Source: an uncultured Anaerotruncus sp.
GTDB taxonomy: Bacteria; Bacillota; Clostridia; Oscillospirales; Ruminococcaceae
Reading direction: 5' to 3'
Length of the DNA: 11,724 nt
Assembly (NCBI GenBank): GCA_910586875.1
Contig: CAJUJI010000092.1
Location: forward strand, 1-11,724
A program made the translations under genes and the position numbers. This document shows, piece after piece, positions 1-5,826 of the stretch. The notes below the pieces were generated by a model. That model was not told where the DNA came from, did no database searches, and worked only from the letters and a program-made list of their open reading frames with translations. Position 1 is the first letter of the stretch, and each line of letters opens with the position of its first letter.

Positions 1-239
1 GCCGCGACGAGCGCGGGCGAGCCGTCAGGCGAGCAGCGAGGAGTTATAGGAGTTTCGGACGGGGGCCGAAACTCCTGCGCACCCGCGAGGAGTCATAGGA
101 GTTTCGGACGGGGGCCGAAACTCCTGCACACCCCTAGGTCCTCCTGAAACACTTTGGGGGTAAGCTATTTGCCTCAATCCGAAGGGCAGCTTAAATTACT
201 CAAGCGGGCCCTGCCAATCGTTAGGACGCTCTGCGCATC
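1..239. other. Non-coding region downstream of asnS
   Basis: No gene is supported here. The stretch holds two tandem 49-bp hairpin repeats (36-133), a GC-rich start with spaced GGCGAG words (about 17-35) that may be a decayed further copy, and a short hairpin overlapping the asnS stop codon (221-243). No hairpin followed by a clear T-run was seen on the minus strand, so the asnS transcript end is not obvious. The left boundary of the repeat cluster may lie outside the window. Confidence 0.7.
36..133. repeat. Two tandem 49-bp repeats, each with an 11-bp-arm hairpin
   Basis: Copy 1 is 36-84 and copy 2 is 85-133. They differ at only two positions (45 T versus 94 C, and 79 G versus 128 A). Each contains the inverted repeat AGGAGTTTCGG / CCGAAACTCCT, with arms at 48-58 and 66-76 in copy 1 and at 97-107 and 115-125 in copy 2, separated by the 7-nt loop ACGGGGG. 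Both arms are identical between copies. There is no T-tract on either side, so this reads as a structured intergenic repeat rather than a standard terminator. Its function is unknown. Confidence 0.9.
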
Positions 240-243
240 CTAA
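221..243 (-). other. Hairpin overlapping the asnS stop codon
   Basis: On the minus strand TTAGGATGC pairs with GCGTCCTAA (one G-U pair), giving a stem of about 9 bp with a 5-nt loop. The asnS TAG stop lies inside the 5' arm. It lacks a following T-run, so it may be a 3'-end stabilising stem or a weak terminator rather than a classical intrinsic terminator. Confidence 0.4.
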
Positions 244-1634
244 TATTCAGCGCTGCCGGTTGTACGCGGGAAGGGCAGTACATCGCGGATGTTTGCGACG
301 CCGGTGATATACATAATCAGGCGCTCGAAGCCTAGCCCGAAGCCCGCGTGACGGGTGCAACCATACCGGCGCAAATCCAGATACCAGCTGTAATCCTGTT
401 CGTTTAGTCCCAGCTCCTTCATGCGGGCAAGCAGCACATCCAGGCGTTCCTCACGCTGGCTGCCGCCGATAATTTCACCGATGCCAGGCACCAATAGATC
501 TACCGCGGCGACCGTTTTTCTGTCGTCGTTCAGACGCATATAAAACGCTTTAATCTCCTTTGGATAGTCGGTGACGAACACCGGCTTTTTCATGATCTCC
601 TCGGTTAGATAGCGTTCGTGCTCGGTTTGCAGGTCGCAGCCCCAATAAACCGGATACTGGAAACGGTCTTTGACCTTTTCCAACAGCTCGATGGCCTCCG
701 TATAGGTGACGCGCCCAAACTCTGACCGAACGATGCTGTTTAACCGTTCGATCAAGCCCTTGTCATAGAAGTTGTTGAAAAATTCCATCTCCTGCGGGCA
801 CTGCTCCAACACATATGCGAGGACATATTTAATCATATCCTGCGCCAAATCCATGTCGTCCTCAAGGTCTGCAAACGCGATTTCCGGCTCGATCATCCAG
901 AATTCGGCGGCGTGGCGTGCGGTGTTGGAGTTCTCGGCGCGGAAGGTTGGCCCAAAGGTGTAGATGTTCGAGAAAGCCATCGCCATACATTCACCCTCCA
1001 GCTGCCCAGAAACGGTCAGACTGGTTGGCTTGCCGAAAAAGTCCTGCGAGAAATCGACCGCTCCGGATTCGGTGAGCGGCGGATTTTTCGGGTCCAGGGT
1101 CGTGATGCGGAACATTTCACCCGCACCCTCGCAATCGCTGCCGGTGATGAGCGGGGTATGTGCATAGACAAAACCGCGCTCGTTAAAGAATTTATGGATG
1201 GCGTAGGCCGCCACCGAACGCACGCGGAATACAGCGGCAAAGGTGTTGGTGCGCGGGCGCAGATGTGCGATAGAACGCAAAAATTCGAGCGAGTGCCGCT
1301 TTTTTTGCAGCGGATAGTCGGGGGTAGAGGTGCCTTCTACCTCGATGGTGTCGGCGTGGATTTCAAACGGCTGTTTGGCGTCCGGCGTCAGGACAACTGC
1401 GCCATGTACAACCAATGCGCTACCGACATTCAGTTTGATAATCTCAGTGTAGTTGGGGAGTTTGTCTTTTTCCAGGATGACCTGTAGGTTGCGAAAGCAG
1501 GAGCCATCGTTTAGCTCGATAAAGCCGATGCTTTTAGAGTCACGGATGGTTTTTACCCATCCACAAATGGTGACAGGTGCACCGGTATATTCCTGCACCG
1601 ATGCAAACAATGTTTTAATTTCAACTCTTTTCAC
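240..1634 (-). CDS. asnS: Asparaginyl-tRNA synthetase
   Basis: Class IIb aminoacyl-tRNA synthetase that charges tRNA-Asn with asparagine in the cytoplasm. An N-terminal OB-fold anticodon-binding domain occupies roughly residues 10-100 (with the family-typical ICGWVKTIRDSK). The class II catalytic domain follows: motif 2 is FRAENSNTARH near residue 221 and motif 3 is GFGLGFERL near residue 431. The protein ends in PFPRTTGSAEY, close to the family's usual terminus. I chose the GTG at 1634, giving 464 aa: it is preceded by AAAGGTGGG at good spacing and yields the family-like start MKRVEIKTLF. An in-frame TTG at 1661 would add nine residues but has no good ribosome binding site. The gene appears to be its own transcription unit, with a promoter near 1812 and a terminator upstream. 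Function is very secure. Confidence 0.97.
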   Translation of the reverse strand: MKRVEIKTLFASVQEYTGAPVTICGWVKTIRDSKSIGFIELNDGSCFRNLQVILEKDKLPNYTEIIKLNVGSALVVHGAVVLTPDAKQPFEIHADTIEVEGTSTPDYPLQKKRHSLEFLRSIAHLRPRTNTFAAVFRVRSVAAYAIHKFFNERGFVYAHTPLITGSDCEGAGEMFRITTLDPKNPPLTESGAVDFSQDFFGKPTSLTVSGQLEGECMAMAFSNIYTFGPTFRAENSNTARHAAEFWMIEPEIAFADLEDDMDLAQDMIKYVLAYVLEQCPQEMEFFNNFYDKGLIERLNSIVRSEFGRVTYTEAIELLEKVKDRFQYPVYWGCDLQTEHERYLTEEIMKKPVFVTDYPKEIKAFYMRLNDDRKTVAAVDLLVPGIGEIIGGSQREERLDVLLARMKELGLNEQDYSWYLDLRRYGCTRHAGFGLGFERLIMYITGVANIRDVLPFPRTTGSAEY

Positions 1635-1677
1635 TGGATAACCCACCTTTTTTGGAATCAAAAATAAATCTGGTTAA

Positions 1678-1707
1678 CGCTTGTCTTGTGGCGAAACACA
1701 ACAAGCG
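1678..1707 (-). other. Bulged hairpin in the asnS leader
   Basis: On the transcript strand CGCTTG pairs with CAAGCG and the inner TTGTG pairs with CACAA, leaving a 2-nt GA bulge on the 3' side and a 6-nt loop (TTTCGC). The stem totals 11 bp and lies about 44 nt before the GTG start. It has no T-tract, so it is not a terminator. Confidence 0.5.
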
Positions 1708-1782
1708 CAACATGCCGCGCGGCTGTTTTAATACTCAAAATAAACAGCTACGCCCGTAGAACGGCGCGCCACACGGCTGCGC

Positions 1783-1807
1783 GTCAAATATGTTTTGCAT
1801 ATTTGAC
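1783..1807. promoter_or_regulatory. 25-bp palindrome at the predicted asnS transcript start
   Basis: Perfect 10-bp arms GTCAAATATG and CATATTTGAC flank a 5-nt centre. The element starts 5 bp downstream of the asnS -10 box (1812-1817), so it covers the expected transcription start. It could be a repressor operator or a 5'-terminal stabilising hairpin in the RNA. The sequence shows the symmetry; either role is inference. Confidence 0.55.
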
Positions 1808-1811
1808 ATTC

Positions 1812-1820
1812 ATTATAGCA
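1812..1820 (-). promoter_or_regulatory. asnS promoter, extended -10
   Basis: The minus strand reads TGCTATAAT, a perfect TATAAT with the TGn extension. No good -35 hexamer is found at 16-18 bp (TAGTAA at 17), as is usual for extended -10 promoters. It lies downstream of the terminator at 1869-1903 and about 178 bp upstream of the GTG start of asnS. Confidence 0.65.
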
Positions 1821-1868
1821 TATCTTTTCCAGAATTACTATACAAATCTATAAAAGCACACAACAAAA

Positions 1869-1903
1869 CAAAGGCCACTGATCATAGCGGTCAGCGGCCT
1901 TTG
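1869..1903 (-). terminator. Intrinsic terminator of the ilvB-ilvN-macrodomain unit
   Basis: On the minus strand CAAAGGCCGCTGA pairs with TCAGTGGCCTTTG (13 bp including one G-U) around a 9-nt loop, followed by TTTTGTTGTG. It begins one base after the macrodomain gene's TAA stop. On the plus strand the hairpin has one A-C mismatch but is followed by TTTATTTTAG, so it could act in both directions. Confidence 0.8.
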
Positions 1904-1904
1904 T

Positions 1905-2351
1905 TTATTTTAGCTTACATACTAGAATTTCAATGTCGGTATCTTCAAAGATGGACTTTATCTGTGCTACAACATCCGCCCAGTTCAGCCGGTCGAGTCC
2001 GGCGCCTATCGTTGGCATCGCGATTTTCGTGATGCCATTTTCACAGCACTGTTGTTTCATCTTCTGCAAGGCGGCTTTCATGGTCAGGAGAGTAGGACGA
2101 TGAAAATAACGCTCCTTTGTAATTAGGTTGAACACGCGGTCTTCCAAAATACAGTCGCCATCCAAGCTTTGTGCGCGATACTGTTCCAGGTAGTTTGGAT
2201 ACTTCTGCTTCAAGCGGCGCTTCATATCAAAGCGTTTGTTAAACTCTAGGACGATCCCTTTTCCCATTGCAAAATCAGCGCTGATGCAGTGTGCAAAATA
2301 ATAATCAGAGGGGACCGAAAAAAGATCTCGGATTTCTTCTTGATAGCGCAT
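1905..2351 (-). CDS. TARG1-like macrodomain protein (predicted ADP-ribose glycohydrolase)
   Basis: A 148-aa stand-alone macrodomain that strongly resembles human TARG1/OARD1 and the macrodomain of bacterial DarG antitoxins. The line-up covers the whole protein: FAHCISADFAMGKGI (residues 19-33) matches the ligand-binding AHCISEDCRMGAGI of TARG1, LITKERYFHRPT (76-87) matches LITKKRASHKPT, and MPTIGAGLDRLNW (112-124) matches MPRIGCGLDRLQW. Lys79 and Asp120 fall at the positions of the TARG1 catalytic residues Lys84 and Asp125. Such enzymes remove ADP-ribose from acidic residues or from DNA bases. The start ATG is preceded by AAGGAAGGA. The gene begins 27 bp after ilvN with no terminator between, so co-transcription with ilvBN is likely. 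No DarT-like ADP-ribosyltransferase toxin is visible nearby. The fold is nearly certain; the cellular substrate is unknown. Confidence 0.88.
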   Translation of the reverse strand: MRYQEEIRDLFSVPSDYYFAHCISADFAMGKGIVLEFNKRFDMKRRLKQKYPNYLEQYRAQSLDGDCILEDRVFNLITKERYFHRPTLLTMKAALQKMKQQCCENGITKIAMPTIGAGLDRLNWADVVAQIKSIFEDTDIEILVCKLK

Positions 2352-2378
2352 AGAATCCTTCCTTTCGTATAGAGGGTG

Positions 2379-2864
2379 CTAAATTGCGTCCGCGCCCTTT
2401 TGCAGTGCAATCATGCCGGTGCGCGCCATCTCCGCGACGCCGTATGGCCGCAGCATGTCCAGCAGCAGGTTCACCTTTTCGGTTCGGTCGCACAGCTCAA
2501 CCGTCAGGGTGCTGCGCGATAAATCTACAATCTTTGCGTTCATAATCTGCACAATGTCAATAATTTCGCCGCGCGTTTGCTGGTTGGCGTTGACCTTGAT
2601 CAGCACCAGCTCCCGCCGGGTGGCGCTCTCGTCGTTTAGCAGCCGCACCTTGATTACATCAATCTGTTTGTTGAGCTGCTTTTCCACCTGTTCAATCGTC
2701 CGCTCGTCCCCCTCTACAACGATGGTCATGCGGGAAACGGTCGGGTCTTCGGTTTCGCCAACCGCCAAACTTGCGATGTTAAATCCGCGCCGCGCAAAAA
2801 GTCCTGCTGTTCGGGAAAGGACACCCGATTTGTTTTCTACCAGCACCGACATAATCCGTTTCAT
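2379..2864 (-). CDS. ilvN: Acetolactate synthase small (regulatory) subunit
   Basis: Regulatory subunit of acetohydroxyacid synthase, which binds branched-chain amino acids (classically valine) and tunes the IlvB catalytic subunit. The protein has 161 aa: an N-terminal ACT domain (about residues 3-75, opening MKRIMSVLVENKSGVLSR with GLFARRGFNI and the SRMTIVV strand) and the conserved C-terminal domain (about 84-158, with RELVLIKV and the family-like ending RTGMIALQKG). The ATG at 2864 has AGGAGG seven bases upstream. Its ATG overlaps the ilvB TGA in the sequence ATGA, which implies translational coupling. A longer reading frame to 2933 was not used because it lies inside ilvB and lacks a ribosome binding site. 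Confidence 0.95.
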   Translation of the reverse strand: MKRIMSVLVENKSGVLSRTAGLFARRGFNIASLAVGETEDPTVSRMTIVVEGDERTIEQVEKQLNKQIDVIKVRLLNDESATRRELVLIKVNANQQTRGEIIDIVQIMNAKIVDLSRSTLTVELCDRTEKVNLLLDMLRPYGVAEMARTGMIALQKGADAI

Positions 2865-4477
2865 AAGGTGTCCTCCTTTGCGTCTATCACACATTCTAGG
2901 ATGCAGGAGCCTTCCATCTGCAAAAACGCGCAAAGAACGGCATCGGTTTGTGTAGGATGCGCCAGCCGAAGAAATGGAATGCGATATGCTGCTGCAATCC
3001 CACCGATGTCCGGCCCGCCGGACAGATCCACGCCAATTTCACGGCCGTCATATTTTTGTGACTGGATTTCGCGCACCATGCCCAAACAGCCGTTGTGCAT
3101 CACCACCAGCTTTACCGGTACACCGTGCTGGTTGGCGGTTGCGAGCTCCATCATCGACATCTGGAATGCGCCGTCTCCACAGACCGCGAGCACCATCTGT
3201 TCTGGCGCTGCAAGCTTTGCGCCGATTGCGGCGGGCAGCGCATACCCCATGGTCCCCATGCCTCCGGTTGTGAGCAGCCGGCCCTCCCGCAACAGGCAGT
3301 TGCGGGCCGACCAGATTTGATTTTGTCCCACATCCGAAATGTAAAGCATCTGTCCGTTCAGAGCATGGGTCAGTTGTGCAATCACCTTGCATGGGTCGAG
3401 GCTGTCAGACTGTGCCGGCCGGTGCGCAAGCTGTCGGGCTCGCCAGATGTCCAGCGTCTGTTTCCAGCTGCTCCAATCACCATGCAAACTACACGCACAG
3501 AGCTGCTCCAACACCAACGCCGCGTCACCGACCAGCGGAATGGTGGTGCCGACATTTTTGCCGATTTCCGCCGAATCGATGTCAATGTGAATGACCGTGC
3601 GCTGCTCCAATTCCTGCGGTGCGCCAACCGCCCGATCTCCCACCCGCGCGCCGACGATCATCAGCAGGTCGCTTTCCTGGACTGCGCGATTGGCGACGCT
3701 TTCCCCGCTTTGGCCAAGCATCCCATAGTAAAGTGGGTGTTCGGTGGGAAGCGCGCCCAGTCCCATCATGGTGGTGACCGCAGGAAGTCCGGTTTGCTCA
3801 CAAAAGGTGCGCAGCTGCGATTGCGCATTGGCGGAAAAAACGCCGCCGCCAGCGCATAAGAGCGGGCGTTTTGCAGAGGACAGCGCCGCCACAACCCGCT
3901 TGAGCTGCCCAGGATGCCCTTTGCTGCGCGGCTTATATCCGCGGATATCCACCGTTTGCGGGTAGGAAAATTCCAGCGTCTGCTGCTGGACGTCCATGGG
4001 CATATCGATTAACACCGGTCCTTTGCGACCGGTTGCAGCAATGTAAAATGCCTCCTTGAAGACGCGCGGAATTTCGCGTGTGTCCTTCACCAGATAGGTA
4101 TATTTGGTAAACGGCTCGGCGGCACCGGTGGTGTCCACTTCTTGAAATACATCCCGCCCGAGCTGATAGGTGGGCACCTGGCCGGTGATCACCACCAGGG
4201 GCACCGAGTCGGAATAGGCGGTTGCAATCGCGGTGAATAGGTTGGTTGCGCCTGGGCCAGAGGTCGCAACACAGACCGCAGGGCGGCCGCTCACCCGTGC
4301 GTAGCCTGATGCAGCATGTCCCGCATTTTGTTCGGTACGGGTTAAAATGTGGCGGATGGAGGACGCCCGTAAGCAATCGTAAAATGGGCAAATGGCTGCT
4401 CCAGGGTAGCCAAATAGAAGTTTGACTCCCTCCAATTCCAGGCATTTCACCATCGCCTCTGCTCCAGTAAGAATCAA
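2861..4477 (-). CDS. ilvB: Acetolactate synthase large (catalytic) subunit
   Basis: Thiamine-diphosphate enzyme that condenses two pyruvates to acetolactate (or pyruvate with 2-ketobutyrate), the first common step of valine, leucine and isoleucine synthesis. The 538-aa protein has the N-terminal pyrimidine-binding domain (FGYPGAAICPFYDCL; catalytic Glu about residue 49 in RTEQNAGHAASGYARV), a central FAD-type domain, and the C-terminal ThDP domain with GDG near 434 and HN near 461-462 in MHNGCLGMVREIQ. It is slightly shorter than many homologues (about 550-570 aa) but no domain is missing. The chosen start is TTG at 4477, with AGGAGG seven bases upstream, giving the family-like N-terminus MILTGAEAMVKCLELEGV. 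An upstream in-frame TTG at 4516 has no ribosome binding site and probably lies outside the transcript. ilvN follows with an ATGA overlap. A dedicated IlvB rather than a catabolic AlsS is favoured by the adjacent ilvN. Confidence 0.96.
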   Translation of the reverse strand: MILTGAEAMVKCLELEGVKLLFGYPGAAICPFYDCLRASSIRHILTRTEQNAGHAASGYARVSGRPAVCVATSGPGATNLFTAIATAYSDSVPLVVITGQVPTYQLGRDVFQEVDTTGAAEPFTKYTYLVKDTREIPRVFKEAFYIAATGRKGPVLIDMPMDVQQQTLEFSYPQTVDIRGYKPRSKGHPGQLKRVVAALSSAKRPLLCAGGGVFSANAQSQLRTFCEQTGLPAVTTMMGLGALPTEHPLYYGMLGQSGESVANRAVQESDLLMIVGARVGDRAVGAPQELEQRTVIHIDIDSAEIGKNVGTTIPLVGDAALVLEQLCACSLHGDWSSWKQTLDIWRARQLAHRPAQSDSLDPCKVIAQLTHALNGQMLYISDVGQNQIWSARNCLLREGRLLTTGGMGTMGYALPAAIGAKLAAPEQMVLAVCGDGAFQMSMMELATANQHGVPVKLVVMHNGCLGMVREIQSQKYDGREIGVDLSGGPDIGGIAAAYRIPFLRLAHPTQTDAVLCAFLQMEGSCILECVIDAKEDTL

Positions 4478-4484
4478 ATGCGCT

Positions 4485-4490
4485 CCTCCT
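4485..4490 (-). promoter_or_regulatory. Ribosome binding site fixing the TTG start of ilvB
   Basis: The minus strand reads AGGAGG, a full match to the anti-Shine-Dalgarno, seven bases before TTG at 4477. There is no ATG nearby; the next in-frame ATG (in GAEAMVKC) would remove conserved N-terminal residues. Confidence 0.85.
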
Positions 4491-4507
4491 TTTAGATCAA
4501 TCACAAC

Positions 4508-4513
4508 AGTATA
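4508..4513 (-). promoter_or_regulatory. Possible -10 box of the ilvB promoter
   Basis: The minus strand reads TATACT in an AT-rich stretch, with a predicted start about 24 bases before the TTG start codon. No convincing -35 box is present at 16-18 bp, so an activator or a weak promoter would be needed; alternatively ilvBN is reached by readthrough from the arginine operon. Confidence 0.35.
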
Positions 4514-4527
4514 CAAAAGTTTTCGCC

Positions 4528-4724
4528 AACCTTTTGCTCCGGCCTAAGAGCCGCCGCTGCGCGGCGGTTGGCCTCTGCACGTCGCTGCGGCGACAGTCAA
4601 AAGGCTGCAGATTCCAAAGGCAGCGCCTTTGGCCGCGCGCCGCAGAGCGCGGAATACTTTATCCGTGAAAGCGGATTTTGGAAAAGGTGAATTTCCGCCC
4701 TATGCAGTAGGGCAGAAAAAGGTT
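4528..4724. repeat. Hairpin-rich intergenic element, possible MITE or palindromic repeat
   Basis: About 200 bp between the lipoprotein gene and ilvB carry six consecutive inverted repeats: CCGCCGC-TGC-GCGGCGG (4551-4567), GTCGC-TGCG-GCGAC (4581-4594), CCAAAGGC-AGC-GCCTTTGG (4614-4632), CCGCGC-N8-GCGCGG (4633-4652), ATCCG-N6-CGGAT (4661-4676) and GCCCTA-N5-TAGGGC (4697-4713). The ends carry imperfect inverted matches, AACCTTTTGC at 4528-4537 and GCAGAAAAAGGTT at 4712-4724. None of the hairpins has a clear T-run. The structure suggests a non-coding mobile or interspersed element; no transposase is present. Confidence 0.6.
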
Positions 4725-4758
4725 TTCCTTGTGTTGCTGCCTGATGTATCCTGCGGTG

Positions 4759-5790
4759 TTAATGCAGCTGGGTCGCATCCTCCAGCCGCAGCACGTCCTC
4801 ATCCTCCTCCTCTGAGGCAGATGCTTCATCCCGTGCAGCGGGTGCGTCCAGGTCCAAATGAAAATCTACATTTGGATGTGCCAGCTTGAACATCTCCACC
4901 AGCTGCTCAAGCATCCTTCGGCTTTGCCGTTCGAACACCAGCGCATTGATGGGATACATCCGATTGTTTTTATACGCATCGGTGGTATTGTAAATCGTAC
5001 TGTTTGCAAAAAAGGTCGGGTCGATCGAACGGTCATAAAAAATCAGATCGGGATACAAATTGACCGCCTGGTCCGCAGGATACTCCCAGTCGTAATATTC
5101 CGCTGCTGCATTTTCCACACCGATCAGCGACAGAAGCTCCTGTTCATAGCAGTCGCCGGTTGCCATCATCAGCGGGACCGCGCGCAGATAAATTCCCAAA
5201 ATGCTGCTTTGCGCATTAGCAGCTTGCTCCAATGCCTCATAGCCTGCGCGGAGCGGTGCAAATACCTGTTCTCCGTTGCGTTTGCCGTCCTCCATGCCAT
5301 CCAGGATGATGCCGATTGTGCGGTAAATTTCTGCGATGCCGTCCAGGTCGCTGGCGGGCGGCAGAATGACCACCTCTGCGCCCATCTGTTGCAAACGGAT
5401 GGTGTCCTGCTGGCTCATCTGCGCAGAGGCAAATACAATCTGTGGGTCGGCTTCCTCCATAGTTCCCCAGTCCGGCAGCGCAGATGTGCCGCAGGACAGA
5501 TTGTTTGTGACCCGCTCCGGATAATCGCAATAATCGCTGATGCCGGTCAGACGGTCGCGGCCGCCCAATTCACAGATAATCTCGGTGAGCGCCGGCGAGA
5601 GGGAGACGATTCGTTTCGGGCGGCGTTCAATGCGAATTTCGCCAATCGCGACAGGATAGTTTGGATCTACTACGGGAGCCTGGGAAACATCCGATGAGGA
5701 GGATGGTTCCTTTTCTTTGTCACTGCACGCTGCCAGACACAGCGCCAGCATTACAAGCAACAGCAATAACAGCCTGGTAAACCGGCTCAT
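4759..5790 (-). CDS. BtuF-like ABC-transporter substrate-binding lipoprotein
   Basis: A 343-aa predicted lipoprotein of the periplasmic-binding-protein type 2 family (cobalamin, haem or iron-chelate binding). Residues 1-22 are a lipoprotein signal peptide: positive start MSRFTR, a leucine-rich core and lipobox LAAC with Cys22 as the lipid anchor. A Ser/Glu/Lys-rich linker follows, then the binding domain from about 57 (RPKRIVSLSPALTE, BtuF-like SLSP motif; DYCDYPERV; PDLIFYDRS in the second lobe). The C-terminus is a low-complexity acidic tail (about 316-343, with ASEEEDED near 325-332). The ATG at 5790 has GGAGGT five bases upstream and places the signal peptide correctly; the frame extends to 5823 without a better start. 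It begins 36 bp after argF, so it looks like the last gene of the arginine operon. No permease or ATPase gene adjoins it. The ligand cannot be read from the sequence. Confidence 0.88.
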   Translation of the reverse strand: MSRFTRLLLLLLVMLALCLAACSDKEKEPSSSSDVSQAPVVDPNYPVAIGEIRIERRPKRIVSLSPALTEIICELGGRDRLTGISDYCDYPERVTNNLSCGTSALPDWGTMEEADPQIVFASAQMSQQDTIRLQQMGAEVVILPPASDLDGIAEIYRTIGIILDGMEDGKRNGEQVFAPLRAGYEALEQAANAQSSILGIYLRAVPLMMATGDCYEQELLSLIGVENAAAEYYDWEYPADQAVNLYPDLIFYDRSIDPTFFANSTIYNTTDAYKNNRMYPINALVFERQSRRMLEQLVEMFKLAHPNVDFHLDLDAPAARDEASASEEEDEDVLRLEDATQLH

Positions 5791-5826
5791 ATGCCACCTC
5801 CATTTCAATTGGTTATCGCGCAATGC

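Larger units (their letters stand above)
1635..1807 (-). promoter_or_regulatory. Structured 5' leader of asnS
   Basis: About 170 nt lie between the predicted transcript start and the asnS start codon. In transcript order I see the +1 palindrome (1783-1807), a short CTAC/GTAG stem around 1749-1760, a 7-bp GCTGTTT/AAACAGC hairpin near 1721-1748, a self-complementary GCCGCGCGGC, and a bulged hairpin at 1678-1707 (CGCTTG/CAAGCG plus TTGTG/CACAA, with a 2-nt bulge). The T-box hallmark GGGTGGNACCGCG is absent. No known riboswitch class was recognised. Confidence 0.45.

Noticed and set aside
36..133. Possible CRISPR array from the tandem repeats
   Set aside because: The two copies abut without variable spacers, the repeat is 49 bp with a large internal hairpin, and no cas gene is present.
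912..1487. Plus-strand open frame of 191 codons
   Set aside because: It is antisense to the conserved asnS coding sequence, has no ribosome binding site and no recognisable protein family.
1635..1807. T-box riboswitch for asnS
   Set aside because: The conserved T-box sequence GGGTGGNACCGCG and a following terminator are missing; AAGGTGGG near 1642-1649 is the ribosome binding site.
1905..2351. Half of a DarT-DarG toxin-antitoxin pair
   Set aside because: The macrodomain resembles DarG, but neither neighbour encodes a DarT-like ADP-ribosyltransferase and the protein lacks the DarG C-terminal region.
2413..2955. Plus-strand open frame of 180 codons
   Set aside because: It lies opposite ilvN, has serine/arginine-rich shadow composition and no start signal.
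3095..3859. Plus-strand open frame of 254 codons
   Set aside because: It is fully antisense to ilvB, which has clear catalytic motifs, and encodes no recognisable domain.
4858..5697. Plus-strand open frame of 279 codons
   Set aside because: It is antisense to the lipoprotein gene, has no ribosome binding site, and its sequence mirrors the opposite frame.
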